Assembly (NCBI GenBank): GCA_016866215.1
Contig: VGNE01000011.1
Span: 1 to 64,000 of the forward strand
From: Chloroflexota bacterium
GTDB lineage: Bacteria > Chloroflexota > Anaerolineae > Anaerolineales > Villigracilaceae
Direction of reading: 5' to 3'
DNA: 64,000 bases
Each line of letters starts with the position of its first letter. Positions within the stretch are counted from its first letter, which is position 1. Below are positions 35,434 through 43,306 of the stretch, in pieces. Below the pieces are notes generated by a model that worked only from the letters and a program-made list of their open reading frames with translations, did not search any database and was not told where the DNA came from. Both the position numbers and the translations under genes were made by a program.

Positions 35434-36366
35434 CTACCTCACTTCCAAATTCCAATTTTGATATTTTGGATGTTTTGCGCGCACTACATCATCGAAAAGC
35501 GACCGTAATTTGGTTGTGACTGGCCCCATCAGTCCTGCGCCGACAGGGCGGTGATCAATCCTGGTCACTGCCACAACCTGCGCGGCAGTACCCGTCATAA
35601 ACATTTCTTCTGCAATAAAAACTTCGGTACGGTCAATCGAACGTTCGACGACCTGGATCCCAAGTTCGTTACGAGCCAATTCAATGATGGAGCGGCGTGT
35701 AATGCCCTCGAGGATATTATCCGTCACAGGCGGGGTGACCAGCACACCATCACGCACCATGAAAATATTCATCGCCGAACCTTCGGAGACATGACCATTT
35801 TGATCGAGTACCAATGCTTCATCAAAGCCTGCGCGATTCGCATCGGTCTTAATCAACGCTGAATTTGCATATGCGCCGGCCACTTTTCCGCGCGCAGGAA
35901 TGGCATTATCGTCTATCCGCCGCCAAGAGGAAAAAGTCGCGTGCGCGTTTGTATCATTCTTAACGTATTTTTCATATTTCATGACGAACATGCAATATTC
36001 ATCTTTTAGCTCATGCAGTTTCACACCGATGCCCAGATCGGCTTTGTAAATCGTGGGACGCAGGTAAATATCCTCTTTCCAATCATCCGCCCGCAATATA
36101 TCCAGCGTGAGTTGTGTCAAACTCTCCTCATCGTATGGAATATCCATCGCCATCATTTTCCCTGAATTTAATAAGCGGCGGAAATGGTCAAAGGGACGAA
36201 AAACGAAGAGACGTTTCTTCTCTTCGTTCCAATAGGCCCGCATGCCGCCGAAAACGGCGGTCCCATATAAAAAGCCGTGCGTGGCAATGTTAATCTTTGC
36301 CTCGCTTAAGGGAATTATTTTTCCCTCAAAGAAAGCGTGCTTCGTGAGATCCACTGACTCCTCCAA
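35434..36366 (-). CDS. ilvE: branched-chain amino acid aminotransferase
   Basis: Final transamination in Leu, Ile and Val synthesis, PLP-dependent class IV. 310 residues with HGFLYGTAVFGGMRAYW, the PLP-lysine region GAYANSALIKTDANRAG, and EGSAMNIFMV near the phosphate-binding turn. RBS GGAGGA before the ATG. Single gene between convergent and divergent neighbours. Confidence 0.93.
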   Translation of the reverse strand: MEESVDLTKHAFFEGKIIPLSEAKINIATHGFLYGTAVFGGMRAYWNEEKKRLFVFRPFDHFRRLLNSGKMMAMDIPYDEESLTQLTLDILRADDWKEDIYLRPTIYKADLGIGVKLHELKDEYCMFVMKYEKYVKNDTNAHATFSSWRRIDDNAIPARGKVAGAYANSALIKTDANRAGFDEALVLDQNGHVSEGSAMNIFMVRDGVLVTPPVTDNILEGITRRSIIELARNELGIQVVERSIDRTEVFIAEEMFMTGTAAQVVAVTRIDHRPVGAGLMGPVTTKLRSLFDDVVRAKHPKYQNWNLEVR

Positions 36367-36475
36367 AGTTATTTTGAATTGATTGGATTGAAATTATAAC
36401 TCATACAACGCATTCGTTATTTGGACACCTCGCTTCCTCCTGCACCCATGCCTGCATCTGTCCCCAAACAGGCTC

Positions 36476-36504
36476 TTGACAAAAAGTGGTTTCGTGCTTA
36501 AAAT
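36476..36504 (+). promoter_or_regulatory. strong promoter of the ArsR-type gene
   Basis: TTGACA (36476-36481), 17-nt spacer, TAAAAT (36499-36504); both boxes are near consensus. Confidence 0.8.
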
Positions 36505-36514
36505 CTAATTCGAT

Positions 36515-36530
36515 ATTTATCAAAATAAAT
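36515..36530 (+). promoter_or_regulatory. possible autoregulatory operator
   Basis: Perfect inverted repeat ATTTAT-CAAA-ATAAAT directly downstream of the start of transcription and 15 bp before the regulator gene. ArsR proteins usually bind such AT-rich palindromes at their own promoters, so autoregulation is likely, though not shown. Confidence 0.5.
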
Positions 36531-36545
36531 CTATGGAAGTGAAGT

Positions 36546-37097
36546 ATGAACGAAATGCTTGATTTTGTAAAAGCCATATCCGACGCGAACCGCCTAAAAA
36601 TTATCGGCTTGCTTGCCCAACAACCCTACAGCGTGGAAGAACTCGCCGCACTGCTCAACTTGAAACCATCCACAGTTTCGCATCATCTGGCGAGGCTGGC
36701 GCAAATTGGATTGGTCAGCGCGAGAACAGAGAGCTACTACAATGTCTATCAACTTGACGAAAAAGCATTGCAAAGCAAATCGCGCGATCTTTTCTCGCAG
36801 GAGAATCTAGCCGCCTCGGTTGCCGATGTGGACGCAGATGCCTATGACAACAAAGTGATCAAGGATTACATCCGCAAGGATGGCAGCCTGAAAATCATCC
36901 CAGCCCAGCGCAAAAAACTGGAAGCCGTATTGCGCCATGTGGTCAAGGCTTTTAAGGTCGGCAAACGTTACAGCGAGAAGCAGGTTAATGAAATCTTAAG
37001 TGGCTATCACGAAGATACTGCCACCTTGCGGCGGGAACTGGTTGGTTATGGATTAATGAAACGCGAAGGCGGAGGTGGGGATTACTGGCGGGAATGA
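36546..37097 (+). CDS. ArsR-family regulator with DUF2087 domain
   Basis: 183 residues. The winged helix-turn-helix (1-75) has SVEELAALLNLKPSTVSHHLARL; the C-terminal 85 residues form a DUF2087 domain (RKKLEAVLRHVVKAFKVGKRYSEKQV region, ending KREGGGGDYWRE). No Cys metal site of the classical ArsR type is visible, so it probably does not sense arsenic or zinc in the usual way. It ends tail to tail with the DUF711 operon. Confidence 0.8.
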   Translation: MNEMLDFVKAISDANRLKIIGLLAQQPYSVEELAALLNLKPSTVSHHLARLAQIGLVSARTESYYNVYQLDEKALQSKSRDLFSQENLAASVADVDADAYDNKVIKDYIRKDGSLKIIPAQRKKLEAVLRHVVKAFKVGKRYSEKQVNEILSGYHEDTATLRRELVGYGLMKREGGGGDYWRE

Positions 37098-37113
37098 AAG
37101 AAAATTCAAACAA

Positions 37114-38340
37114 TTAAACGTTGGGACGTTTTGTTTGCAGTGAAAAACCTTCATTGCCACTCAGTGGATAATTCAGCGGCGCAGAGTCCAAAGACATAAC
37201 CCGGCTGTTTGCAAAGAAGGTGAAATCAAAATTCGTGGCATCGCCTGCTTTTTTACCGGGGACGGGCATCAGCCGCGCAGTGAGCGGTTTGTCCAATCTC
37301 ATCGCCAGCGCGGATAGATCCAGCAATAGCGGCGTGATCTGTTCGGCAGTGGTATCCCCTGGCAATGGGACTGTATCCAGCCCAGTTCCACAAACGACAG
37401 AATAAAGCAGGGCATCTTTGATCGTCAGCGCACCTTCAGCAGCGCGTTTTGCAAGGACAGAATCTTCAAGTATCGGCTGCATAAATCCACTAAAGCCGGT
37501 ATGAGGGAAGTCGGCGCGGTCAACGGCTTCGGTCAAAATAGCGGCAGCGGCAAGTGAGCCGTGCAAGCCAATTTTTGAAACACCCATATTTTCCACGGCG
37601 CGGCCAAGTGAATGAGCATCATCGGGGTACGGAGCGAGGGAAAAATCAATGCCACAGAAAATTAGGGATTGGTAAGTAGGGATTAGGGATTGGGCAATAC
37701 GAGAAATGGTTTGACCATGTTTGGTAATGGAAGCGGTCAATTCCCGTCGTCTTTCGTCTATGGTCTGTCGTCCCGCAAACGCATCTACCGCCAAATCTGC
37801 TGCCTCAGTAGCAATCGCAAACGCGGGTTGATCCTGATCCCAATACGCGGCGGGGAAGAATGGCGCGCCCGCTTTGACATTTGCCAGCGCGGCAAACCTG
37901 AGATTTGCGAATCCATTCGGGTCAGGCGGCGCGCACTTGACGATCACCTCTGCGCAGGCTTTGACTTGCGCAAGGTGGATTTTATCGCCCCCTGTCATTG
38001 CGCCGCTAAAGAAAATATTTTCGCTTGCGGCAATAGCCTCAGGAATGACCTGATAACTGCGCGGAAACTCAGGCAACGCAGGTCCCAATGACGCATACGA
38101 AATTCCCGCCTCTTGAATTGCCTCCGCAAATTGACTTGCAAATTTAGGCAATTCATCAATTTTATTTTCGCCAAGCAACATTGGGAATGGGATTGTGGCC
38201 AGCCGCACCGTCTGCACTTCGTATCCCGCCGCTTCATACGCAGACTTTGCCTGCGCAAGAAATTCCCCCGCTTTTCGCAAGGCGTTTTCATCAAGCGGAT
38301 ATTTTGGGTTTAGGAAATAGGTAATTGAACGGATTTTCAT
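37114..38340 (-). CDS. DUF711 (UPF0210) family protein
   Basis: 408 residues, conserved in bacteria and archaea but of unknown biochemical function. KIRSITYFLNPKYP at the start and GTGLDTVPLPGDTTAEQI near the C-terminus are family hallmarks. Near 205-225 the segment AQSLIPTYQSLIF is encoded by reiterated words (GGGATTGGTAAGTAGGGATT at about 37667-37687), an in-frame short-word insertion. Its start overlaps the upstream gene stop by 4 bp. Confidence 0.8.
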   Translation of the reverse strand: MKIRSITYFLNPKYPLDENALRKAGEFLAQAKSAYEAAGYEVQTVRLATIPFPMLLGENKIDELPKFASQFAEAIQEAGISYASLGPALPEFPRSYQVIPEAIAASENIFFSGAMTGGDKIHLAQVKACAEVIVKCAPPDPNGFANLRFAALANVKAGAPFFPAAYWDQDQPAFAIATEAADLAVDAFAGRQTIDERRRELTASITKHGQTISRIAQSLIPTYQSLIFCGIDFSLAPYPDDAHSLGRAVENMGVSKIGLHGSLAAAAILTEAVDRADFPHTGFSGFMQPILEDSVLAKRAAEGALTIKDALLYSVVCGTGLDTVPLPGDTTAEQITPLLLDLSALAMRLDKPLTARLMPVPGKKAGDATNFDFTFFANSRVMSLDSAPLNYPLSGNEGFSLQTKRPNV

Positions 38341-38918
38341 AATTCTCTACCAACGTATTCTCTGCCGTAGCCCCAAAGGAATTTATCAAGTTCCTTGAAG
38401 CTAAACTGAGTTAAGTTATAGTGTCTCCTAAAAGATTCGACAATCTCTTTGTAGCGTGGATAGTATCGAAGGTCAGTCTGTTTGAATTCTTCGAATCTAT
38501 CCTGATTACGATATGCCCAAAGCAATTGGTCAACATAGCTGTCATATATTGGATACATTTCTGGCTGATGCCAATGACAGTATTTGCTTGCAAAAGAATA
38601 ATTGTTTCGTGTTTTACCATTAACCTCTATGCGTGCAATTTTGTCAATAAGTTCTGGTGAGCCCTCTCGAAGTTCGACATCTATTTTTTCTTTCACGATA
38701 TGTTCTGCCATTTTTACAATTGCATAAATATTTGTGTAATACAGGGAATTAAGAACTGCGGCTTTTATAAGGACATCACGCAAATCAGAGTTGTCTGGAT
38801 ATTTTCCAAACAACTCTGATAGTGTATTCTCAACGATAACAAGGCTGTTATTGCTGTCAAATTTGTTTATGTACTTTTGAATTAGTTCAACAGATGGAAG
38901 TTCAATTGTTTTATTCAT
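38337..38918 (-). CDS. hypothetical helical protein, unrecognised
   Basis: 193 residues, mostly helix, no signal peptide. The segment NYSFASKYCHWHQPEMYPIYDSYV is reminiscent of poorly described proteins distantly related to HhH DNA glycosylases, but I cannot assign it. The gene is clearly more AT-rich than its neighbours, a sign of transfer, yet it overlaps both by 4 bp (38337-38340 and 38915-38918) and so is translationally coupled in the middle of a conserved operon. Confidence 0.6.
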   Translation of the reverse strand: MNKTIELPSVELIQKYINKFDSNNSLVIVENTLSELFGKYPDNSDLRDVLIKAAVLNSLYYTNIYAIVKMAEHIVKEKIDVELREGSPELIDKIARIEVNGKTRNNYSFASKYCHWHQPEMYPIYDSYVDQLLWAYRNQDRFEEFKQTDLRYYPRYKEIVESFRRHYNLTQFSFKELDKFLWGYGREYVGREL

Positions 38919-39688
38919 GATTTCCTCTGTCTCACAACTTCAAACATCAACACTGACCCAGCCACTCCGGCATTCAACGATTCGATATTTCCGCTCATAG
39001 GAATACTGATCTTTTGATTTGCTAACTTCTTTGCAGACTCACTCGCGCCATCTGCCTCGCCTCCGATAATCAAAGCCAATGGCTGGCGTAAATCAACTTC
39101 CCAGCAAGATTGTCCGTTCATATCGGCAAGGTATACTCGTTGATTCGCTGACTCGCAGAATCGATTTATTTCATCCCATGTCATCGCATGGATCGGCAAC
39201 TTAAAATGCGCACCCATACCAGAGCGGATGACTTTCGGCGCAAACGCATCCGTTGATTCGGGAGGGAGAAGCACAGCCTGCACGCCAGCCGCAGCTGCAG
39301 TCCGCAACAATGTGCCGAGATTGCCCGGGTCGCGGATCTGGTCTGGAATGAGAATAAAATCAAGAGAATTAGAGATTGGGAGATTGGAGATTTCGAGAAC
39401 AGCAAGAATACCTTGTGGTGTTTCGGTTTCACTCAATGATTGCATCAAACTTTCTGATATTTCATCTACTTCAACTACACGAGACGTTAGTCGTTCGATA
39501 AGCGACCTTCCACGTTTGCTAAGCGTGTTATCGTATAGCGCAAACCTAATTCTCCAATCTCTAATCTCTGCCTCTTCCACTAATCGCACGCCTTCAATCA
39601 CAAAAGCATTTGCTTCTCGGCGCTCTTTTGCGCGACCTTGCAATGCACGGATCAGTTTTATCTTTGAGTTTTGGTTGGATGTGATCAT
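38915..39688 (-). CDS. SpoU/TrmH-family RNA 2'-O-methyltransferase
   Basis: Methylates ribose in rRNA or tRNA with SAM. An N-terminal substrate-binding part (REANAFVIEGVRLVEEA) precedes the knot domain with PDQIRDPGNLGTLLRTA, LIIGGEADGAS and the C-terminal IPMSGNIESLNAGVAGSV. The target nucleotide cannot be told. LEISNLPISNSLDF before the knot comes from the word GAGATTGGGAGATTGGAGAT, a short-word insertion. First gene of a three-gene coupled operon. Confidence 0.87.
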   Translation of the reverse strand: MITSNQNSKIKLIRALQGRAKERREANAFVIEGVRLVEEAEIRDWRIRFALYDNTLSKRGRSLIERLTSRVVEVDEISESLMQSLSETETPQGILAVLEISNLPISNSLDFILIPDQIRDPGNLGTLLRTAAAAGVQAVLLPPESTDAFAPKVIRSGMGAHFKLPIHAMTWDEINRFCESANQRVYLADMNGQSCWEVDLRQPLALIIGGEADGASESAKKLANQKISIPMSGNIESLNAGVAGSVLMFEVVRQRKS

Positions 39689-39729
39689 GAGCGATGGTCA
39701 GGGGAGCATGGATAAATGGGTGAAAATAA

Positions 39730-40290
39730 TTAACCGTTCTCCATTCTCCAGGTTTTCAAAAATATATCAATCGTTGCCTGGTCAAACAAGACAAGTCGAA
39801 TTGTTTTTAATTTCGAATGCTCTTTTTCAAGATATTCATCAATTGATTTGAAAATGATACCCGCCGCACGGTCTTTTGGAAAACCAAAAATACCTGTTGA
39901 AATAGCGGGCATGGCAATGGATGAACATTTCAATTCATCAGCCACCCGCAATGAGCCGGTGACTGCGTCTGCAAGTTTTTTATCTTCATCACCGTCACCC
40001 CAAACGGGACCCACAGCGTGGATTACATATTTCGCAGGCAGCGCCCCGCCCGAGGTCCAGGCTGGATGCGCATGAGGGACGAGTCCATGTTGCTGAATCC
40101 ATTTGTCGCTTTCTTCCTGGATCACATCCCCGCCGCGGCGCACGATAGCCCAGGCCACACCGCCGCCATGCTGCAAATGTTCATTGGCCGCATTGACGAT
40201 AGCATCCACTTTGTCAGTAGTGATGTCGCCTTGAACGATTTGCAGGGCTTGGCCTGTTGATAAGTTTTTTTCAACCAAAACGGAATTCAT
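39730..40290 (-). CDS. macro-domain protein (ADP-ribose binding)
   Basis: 186 residues, one macro domain: IVQGDITTDKVDAIVNAAN, GGGVAWAIVRRGG and AISTGIFGFPKDRAAG are the ADP-ribose contact loops. Members hydrolyse O-acetyl-ADP-ribose or remove ADP-ribose from proteins. A TAAAAT box at 40302-40297 ends 6 nt before the ATG, so the mRNA may be leaderless. It reads in the same direction as the infC operon, which ends 58 bp upstream. Confidence 0.88.
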   Translation of the reverse strand: MNSVLVEKNLSTGQALQIVQGDITTDKVDAIVNAANEHLQHGGGVAWAIVRRGGDVIQEESDKWIQQHGLVPHAHPAWTSGGALPAKYVIHAVGPVWGDGDEDKKLADAVTGSLRVADELKCSSIAMPAISTGIFGFPKDRAAGIIFKSIDEYLEKEHSKLKTIRLVLFDQATIDIFLKTWRMENG

Positions 40291-40315
40291 TTTTCTATTT
40301 TACCCCTTTAAAGTT

Positions 40316-40342
40316 GTAGGTCACGCTTCAAGCGTGACCTAC
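40316..40342 (-). terminator. hairpin after rplT
   Basis: GTAGGTCACGCTT and AAGCGTGACCTAC form a 13-bp stem with a 1-nt loop. There is no long T tract on the minus strand, so it may be a weak terminator or a dispersed palindrome that serves as one. Confidence 0.6.
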
Positions 40343-40347
40343 ATAAG

Positions 40348-40689
40348 TTACTTTGTTTTCGCCACAACCGCGGCGAATGCCTGCGGATTGCGGATTGCGA
40401 TATCGGCCAGCATCTTGCGGTTGAGCTCGATCTTTGCCTTCTTAAGCGCAGCCACCAATTTGCTGTAGGTGGTGCCATTCATACGCGCCGCGGCATTGAT
40501 ACGGGCGATCCACAACTTGCGCAGATCGCGTTTGCGTACGCGGCGATCACGAGTGGCGTACCACAGGCTCTTCAGCATAGCTTCGTTTGCACGTTTGAAT
40601 AACAAGTGCTTCGAGCCGCGCTGTCCCTTCGTGATCTTCAAAACTTTTTTGTGACGTAGATGCCCTTGCGGGCCTCCTTTTACGCGCAT
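40348..40689 (-). CDS. rplT: 50S ribosomal protein L20
   Basis: 113 residues, complete. Essential for early 50S assembly; in known systems also an autogenous repressor of this operon. [29 protein letters not shown]-type basic helices and [13 protein letters not shown] are diagnostic. Last gene of infC-rpmI-rplT. RBS GGAGGTATAAG. Confidence 0.97.
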   Translation of the reverse strand: MRVKGGPQGHLRHKKVLKITKGQRGSKHLLFKRANEAMLKSLWYATRDRRVRKRDLRKLWIARINAAARMNGTTYSKLVAALKKAKIELNRKMLADIAIRNPQAFAAVVAKTK

Positions 40690-40795
40690 TTCTTATACCT
40701 CCTGCAAACCCGCGGGCGTCGGCACGCTATATGCGTATGCCAGTTGCGTACACCCGAAAGCCGCAAATAAAAATTGACGATACCCGGAATATCGA

Positions 40796-41026
40796 TTATT
40801 CCATGTTTGGAGCAAGGCGCTTGATGCGTTTTATGTACTTGCGTCCCACTACGGGGACCATTTCGCTCAATAATGCCTTTGTGCGGTCAGAAGTGCGGCG
40901 GCGCAAATGGCTTTTGCCGCCTTTCGTTCGCACAAGTATGCCGGAGCCGGTTAAACGAAATCTTTTGGATGTCGCTTTGTGGGTCTTCAGCTTTAATTTA
41001 CCAGACTTCTTTGCTTTGCGAGGCAT
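40796..41026 (-). CDS. rpmI: 50S ribosomal protein L35
   Basis: 76 residues from ATG 41026 (MPRKAKKSGKLKLKTHKATS), preceded by GGAGAAAA; the frame extends 16 codons upstream without similarity. FRLTGSGILVRTKGGKSHL and the basic tail are typical. The C-terminus is about ten residues longer than usual (KRIKRLAPNME). Between infC and rplT as in most bacteria. Confidence 0.95.
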   Translation of the reverse strand: MPRKAKKSGKLKLKTHKATSKRFRLTGSGILVRTKGGKSHLRRRTSDRTKALLSEMVPVVGRKYIKRIKRLAPNME

Positions 41027-41112
41027 TGCTGGTTTTCTCCTTTCAGGCAAAATTAACCGCGGGACATTATTCACGCCCGCGGACGATCAACATCTTTGGG
41101 GACTTACAACGC

Positions 41113-41685
41113 TCAGACCTCCGCTTCAGACTTAACCTCAGCCTGCTCGCTTTTTTCCTTCTTTTTTACTGTGCCTTTAGCAGGCACCAACACGACGAGC
41201 ATGGTGCGGCCTTCCATTTGAGGCGCGACTTCGATCGTAGCGATGTCAGACAAGTCTTGAGCGATCTCTTTCAAATCTTCCAGTGCGATCTCAGGGTAAT
41301 CCATTTCACGGCCGCGAAATTTGACGGTCACGCGCACTTTATGTCCTTGACTCAGCCAGCGGCGGGCATCATCCACTTTGAAATCGCGATGGGCTACGTT
41401 CGTCTTGGGCCGCAGGCGGATTTCCTTGAGCTCGATCTTGGTCTGAGTTTTCTTGGCCTCACGTTCCTTCTTTGCTTTTTCGTAAATGAATTTCCCAAAA
41501 TCCATTACACGGCAAACTGGCGGCGTGGCGCCGGGTGAGACTTCAACCAGGTCCATTTCAGCATCACGGGCGATTTGCAGTGCCTGGCGAATCGGCACAA
41601 CACCCACGTTTCCGCCATCTGGGCCAATCAGACGAACCTCCGCGACGCGGATGCCCTCATTTACTCGAAATTCGTTAGCGCTTAT
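41113..41685 (-). CDS. infC: translation initiation factor IF-3, ATA start
   Basis: Binds 30S, checks the start codon and keeps subunits apart. The only ordinary start in frame, GTG 41607, would remove the conserved N-domain strand FRVNEGIRVAEVRLIGPDGG. Reading upstream, ATA at 41685 stands 6-7 nt behind AGGAG and gives 190 residues with a full N domain, Lys-rich linker and C domain (KVRVTVKFRGREM). IF-3 genes are known for rare AUU/AUC/AUA starts that IF-3 itself disfavours, giving autoregulation. The C-terminus is Lys/Glu-rich. Confidence 0.93.
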   Translation of the reverse strand: MSANEFRVNEGIRVAEVRLIGPDGGNVGVVPIRQALQIARDAEMDLVEVSPGATPPVCRVMDFGKFIYEKAKKEREAKKTQTKIELKEIRLRPKTNVAHRDFKVDDARRWLSQGHKVRVTVKFRGREMDYPEIALEDLKEIAQDLSDIATIEVAPQMEGRTMLVVLVPAKGTVKKKEKSEQAEVKSEAEV

Positions 41686-41699
41686 GAGTTTCTCCTCTT

Positions 41700-41777
41700 G
41701 TATACAGAAAACAAACCCAGCTCTCGGCTGGATTTTTTAGCGGGCAAATAATACCATGAAGGCTGGTGAGTCGTCAA
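41700..41777 (-). promoter_or_regulatory. infC operon promoter and leader hairpin
   Basis: Minus strand: TTGACG (41777-41772), 18-nt spacer, TATTAT (41753-41748). The leader then forms CCAGC-CGAGA-GCTGG followed by GTTTGTTTT (about 41700-41730), a small attenuator-like hairpin before the SD of infC. Its role, perhaps in L20 or IF-3 control, is inferred. Confidence 0.6.
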
Positions 41778-41780
41778 TAA

Positions 41781-41808
41781 AATAGAGCCGAGTGTACTCG
41801 GCTCTATT
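41781..41808 (-). terminator. terminator of trxA
   Basis: AATAGAGCCGAGT and ACTCGGCTCTATT, 13-bp stem, 2-nt loop, T-rich end. It separates trxA from the infC promoter that starts 4 bp later. Confidence 0.88.
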
Positions 41809-41810
41809 CA

Positions 41811-42134
41811 TCACAAATGCGGACTGACTTTGGCTTCCAGTTTTTCCTTTGGGTGAAACCCCGTCATACGTTCCTTGATCTCGCCGCCTTTGAAAAGCAT
41901 AAGGGTCGGGATACCCATCACGCCGTATTTCATCATGAGATTTGGGTTCAAATCGGCGTCGAGTTTTACAACCTTAACCTTGCCATCCCATTCGCCGGCA
42001 AGTTGTTTGACGATCGGTTCGATCATTTTACATGGCTGGCACCACGCGGCTGTGAAATCCACCAGGACGGGCAGTTCCGCGCTGATGACTTCATCTTGAA
42101 AGTCTGATTCGGTTACATATTTTACATCTGTCAT
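41811..42134 (-). CDS. trxA: thioredoxin
   Basis: 107-residue cytoplasmic disulfide reductase. Redox motif AAWCQPCKMIEP (Q in place of the usual G in CGPC), cis-Pro in MGIPTLMLFKGGE. RBS GGAGGCA. The CQPC form is found in several deep-branching bacteria and may shift the redox potential. A single-gene transcript. Confidence 0.95.
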   Translation of the reverse strand: MTDVKYVTESDFQDEVISAELPVLVDFTAAWCQPCKMIEPIVKQLAGEWDGKVKVVKLDADLNPNLMMKYGVMGIPTLMLFKGGEIKERMTGFHPKEKLEAKVSPHL

Positions 42135-42228
42135 TTTTTGCCTCCAGGCACATAGACGGCATGTTGTTTGACATTATTACGTTGACGCCTGAATTTTGCC
42201 GTGATAAAATGCAGTCCGCTTTAGGAAT

Positions 42229-42300
42229 GGGCGCGTAGCTCAATGGCAGAGCAGTAGCCTTTTAAGCTATTTGTTGAGGGTTCGACCCCCTCCGCGCTCA
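42229..42300 (+). tRNA. tRNA-Lys (anticodon TTT)
   Basis: 72 nt folding into a full cloverleaf. Acceptor GGGCGCG pairs with CGCGCTC (one G-T), D arm GCTC/GAGC, anticodon stem GTAGC/GCTAT with loop CTTTTAA, T arm GAGGG/CCCTC with TTCGACC. The discriminator is A. CCA is not encoded. Confidence 0.96.
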
Positions 42301-42301
42301 C

Positions 42302-42329
42302 AAAAAAGCATCCCATTGGGATGCTTTTT
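42302..42329. terminator. bidirectional terminator after tRNA-Lys
   Basis: AAAAAGCATCCC(A) and (T)GGGATGCTTTTT form a stem with A and T runs on both sides. It serves the tRNA on the plus strand and the HEAT gene on the minus strand. Confidence 0.87.
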
Positions 42330-42332
42330 AAT

Positions 42333-43304
42333 TTATTCATTTTCATCGATGTCTTCTGCGTCCAGTGACAAAAGATCGAATTTGTCCAACTCTTCGTTGA
42401 AGTCCAGGTTTTCAAGGGCATCCTCAAGAAAAGCGACGAGGTCTTCGTCCTCGGTTTGTTCGATCAAGTGGACGAGGTAAATGCGCGCATCATCACCGCC
42501 AATCTGCGACAAAGACCAGATGACCGCGGAGATGACATCATCGTCCTCCTCTTCATCTTCAAGCATTTGAAGCATGATCGGACCCGCCTCTTCAATGCTG
42601 AGTTCGCCCGCGGCTTCGGCAGCAGCCAGACGGATGCGTGGGTCTTCTTCCAGTAGTTTGCTGACTACATCATCATTCCAGCGGTTATCGTGGGAGCGTC
42701 CCATGGCGCGCAAGCTGCTGGCAACCCAGGTTGGGTCGGCGCGTTGAAATGCAGATTCGATCATGTTGGCCATTTCATCACGCGAAGAATAGCCGAGGGA
42801 TTCGAGCGCGCGTTTGCGCAAAGAGGGATTGTCTTCGCTGCGGATTACGGACATCAAGGCGTCTTCCACTTTTCGTTGAAATTTCTCGTCCAGATCCTCC
42901 AATTCGCCAAGCAGGACAAATTCCCCCAGCAGGTTCGCGGATTCCATGCGCGGAGCGAGGTCTACGTCGTTGAGGAAAATGTCTATTAATGTGTCTACAA
43001 GTTCAGGGTCGTTTGATTCGGCTAGTAATCCAATCGCACGCGCGCGGACTTCTCCATCCGCATCGTTCAATAGCGCCCTGCCGATCTCTTCGTAGGAGAC
43101 GAGCACCTCCGAGTTGAGGTGGGATAGAAGCTCTTCGAGCAGGAGTAGTTTTCGGTTAGGTTTGACGCTGGGCCACACATCCAGAAAAAGCCGCAGGGAC
43201 TTAGGATCCAGGTCGGAATAATGTTGGAGGTGGCTGTGCGGGATTTCCTTTTTGGAATCCAGCAAATGATCGAGAACGGATTGGAAGGTAATGGTTTCAG
43301 ACAT
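42333..43304 (-). CDS. HEAT-repeat protein
   Basis: About 323 residues from ATG 43304 (MSETITFQSVLDHLLDSKKE), 2 bp after the rseP stop; the longer frame to 43412 only overlaps rseP. Alpha-solenoid repeats such as VRARAIGLLAESNDPELVD and IRLAAAEAAGELSIEEAGP run through 80-270, and the end is very acidic (LLSLDAEDIDENE). No catalytic motif. Likely a scaffold; function unknown. Conserved pairing with rseP would be informative. Confidence 0.75.
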   Translation of the reverse strand: MSETITFQSVLDHLLDSKKEIPHSHLQHYSDLDPKSLRLFLDVWPSVKPNRKLLLLEELLSHLNSEVLVSYEEIGRALLNDADGEVRARAIGLLAESNDPELVDTLIDIFLNDVDLAPRMESANLLGEFVLLGELEDLDEKFQRKVEDALMSVIRSEDNPSLRKRALESLGYSSRDEMANMIESAFQRADPTWVASSLRAMGRSHDNRWNDDVVSKLLEEDPRIRLAAAEAAGELSIEEAGPIMLQMLEDEEEDDDVISAVIWSLSQIGGDDARIYLVHLIEQTEDEDLVAFLEDALENLDFNEELDKFDLLSLDAEDIDENE

Positions 43305-43306
43305 GT

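Noticed and set aside
41607-41609. GTG 41607 as start of infC
   Set aside because: It would remove the conserved first strand of the IF-3 N domain and has no SD in place.
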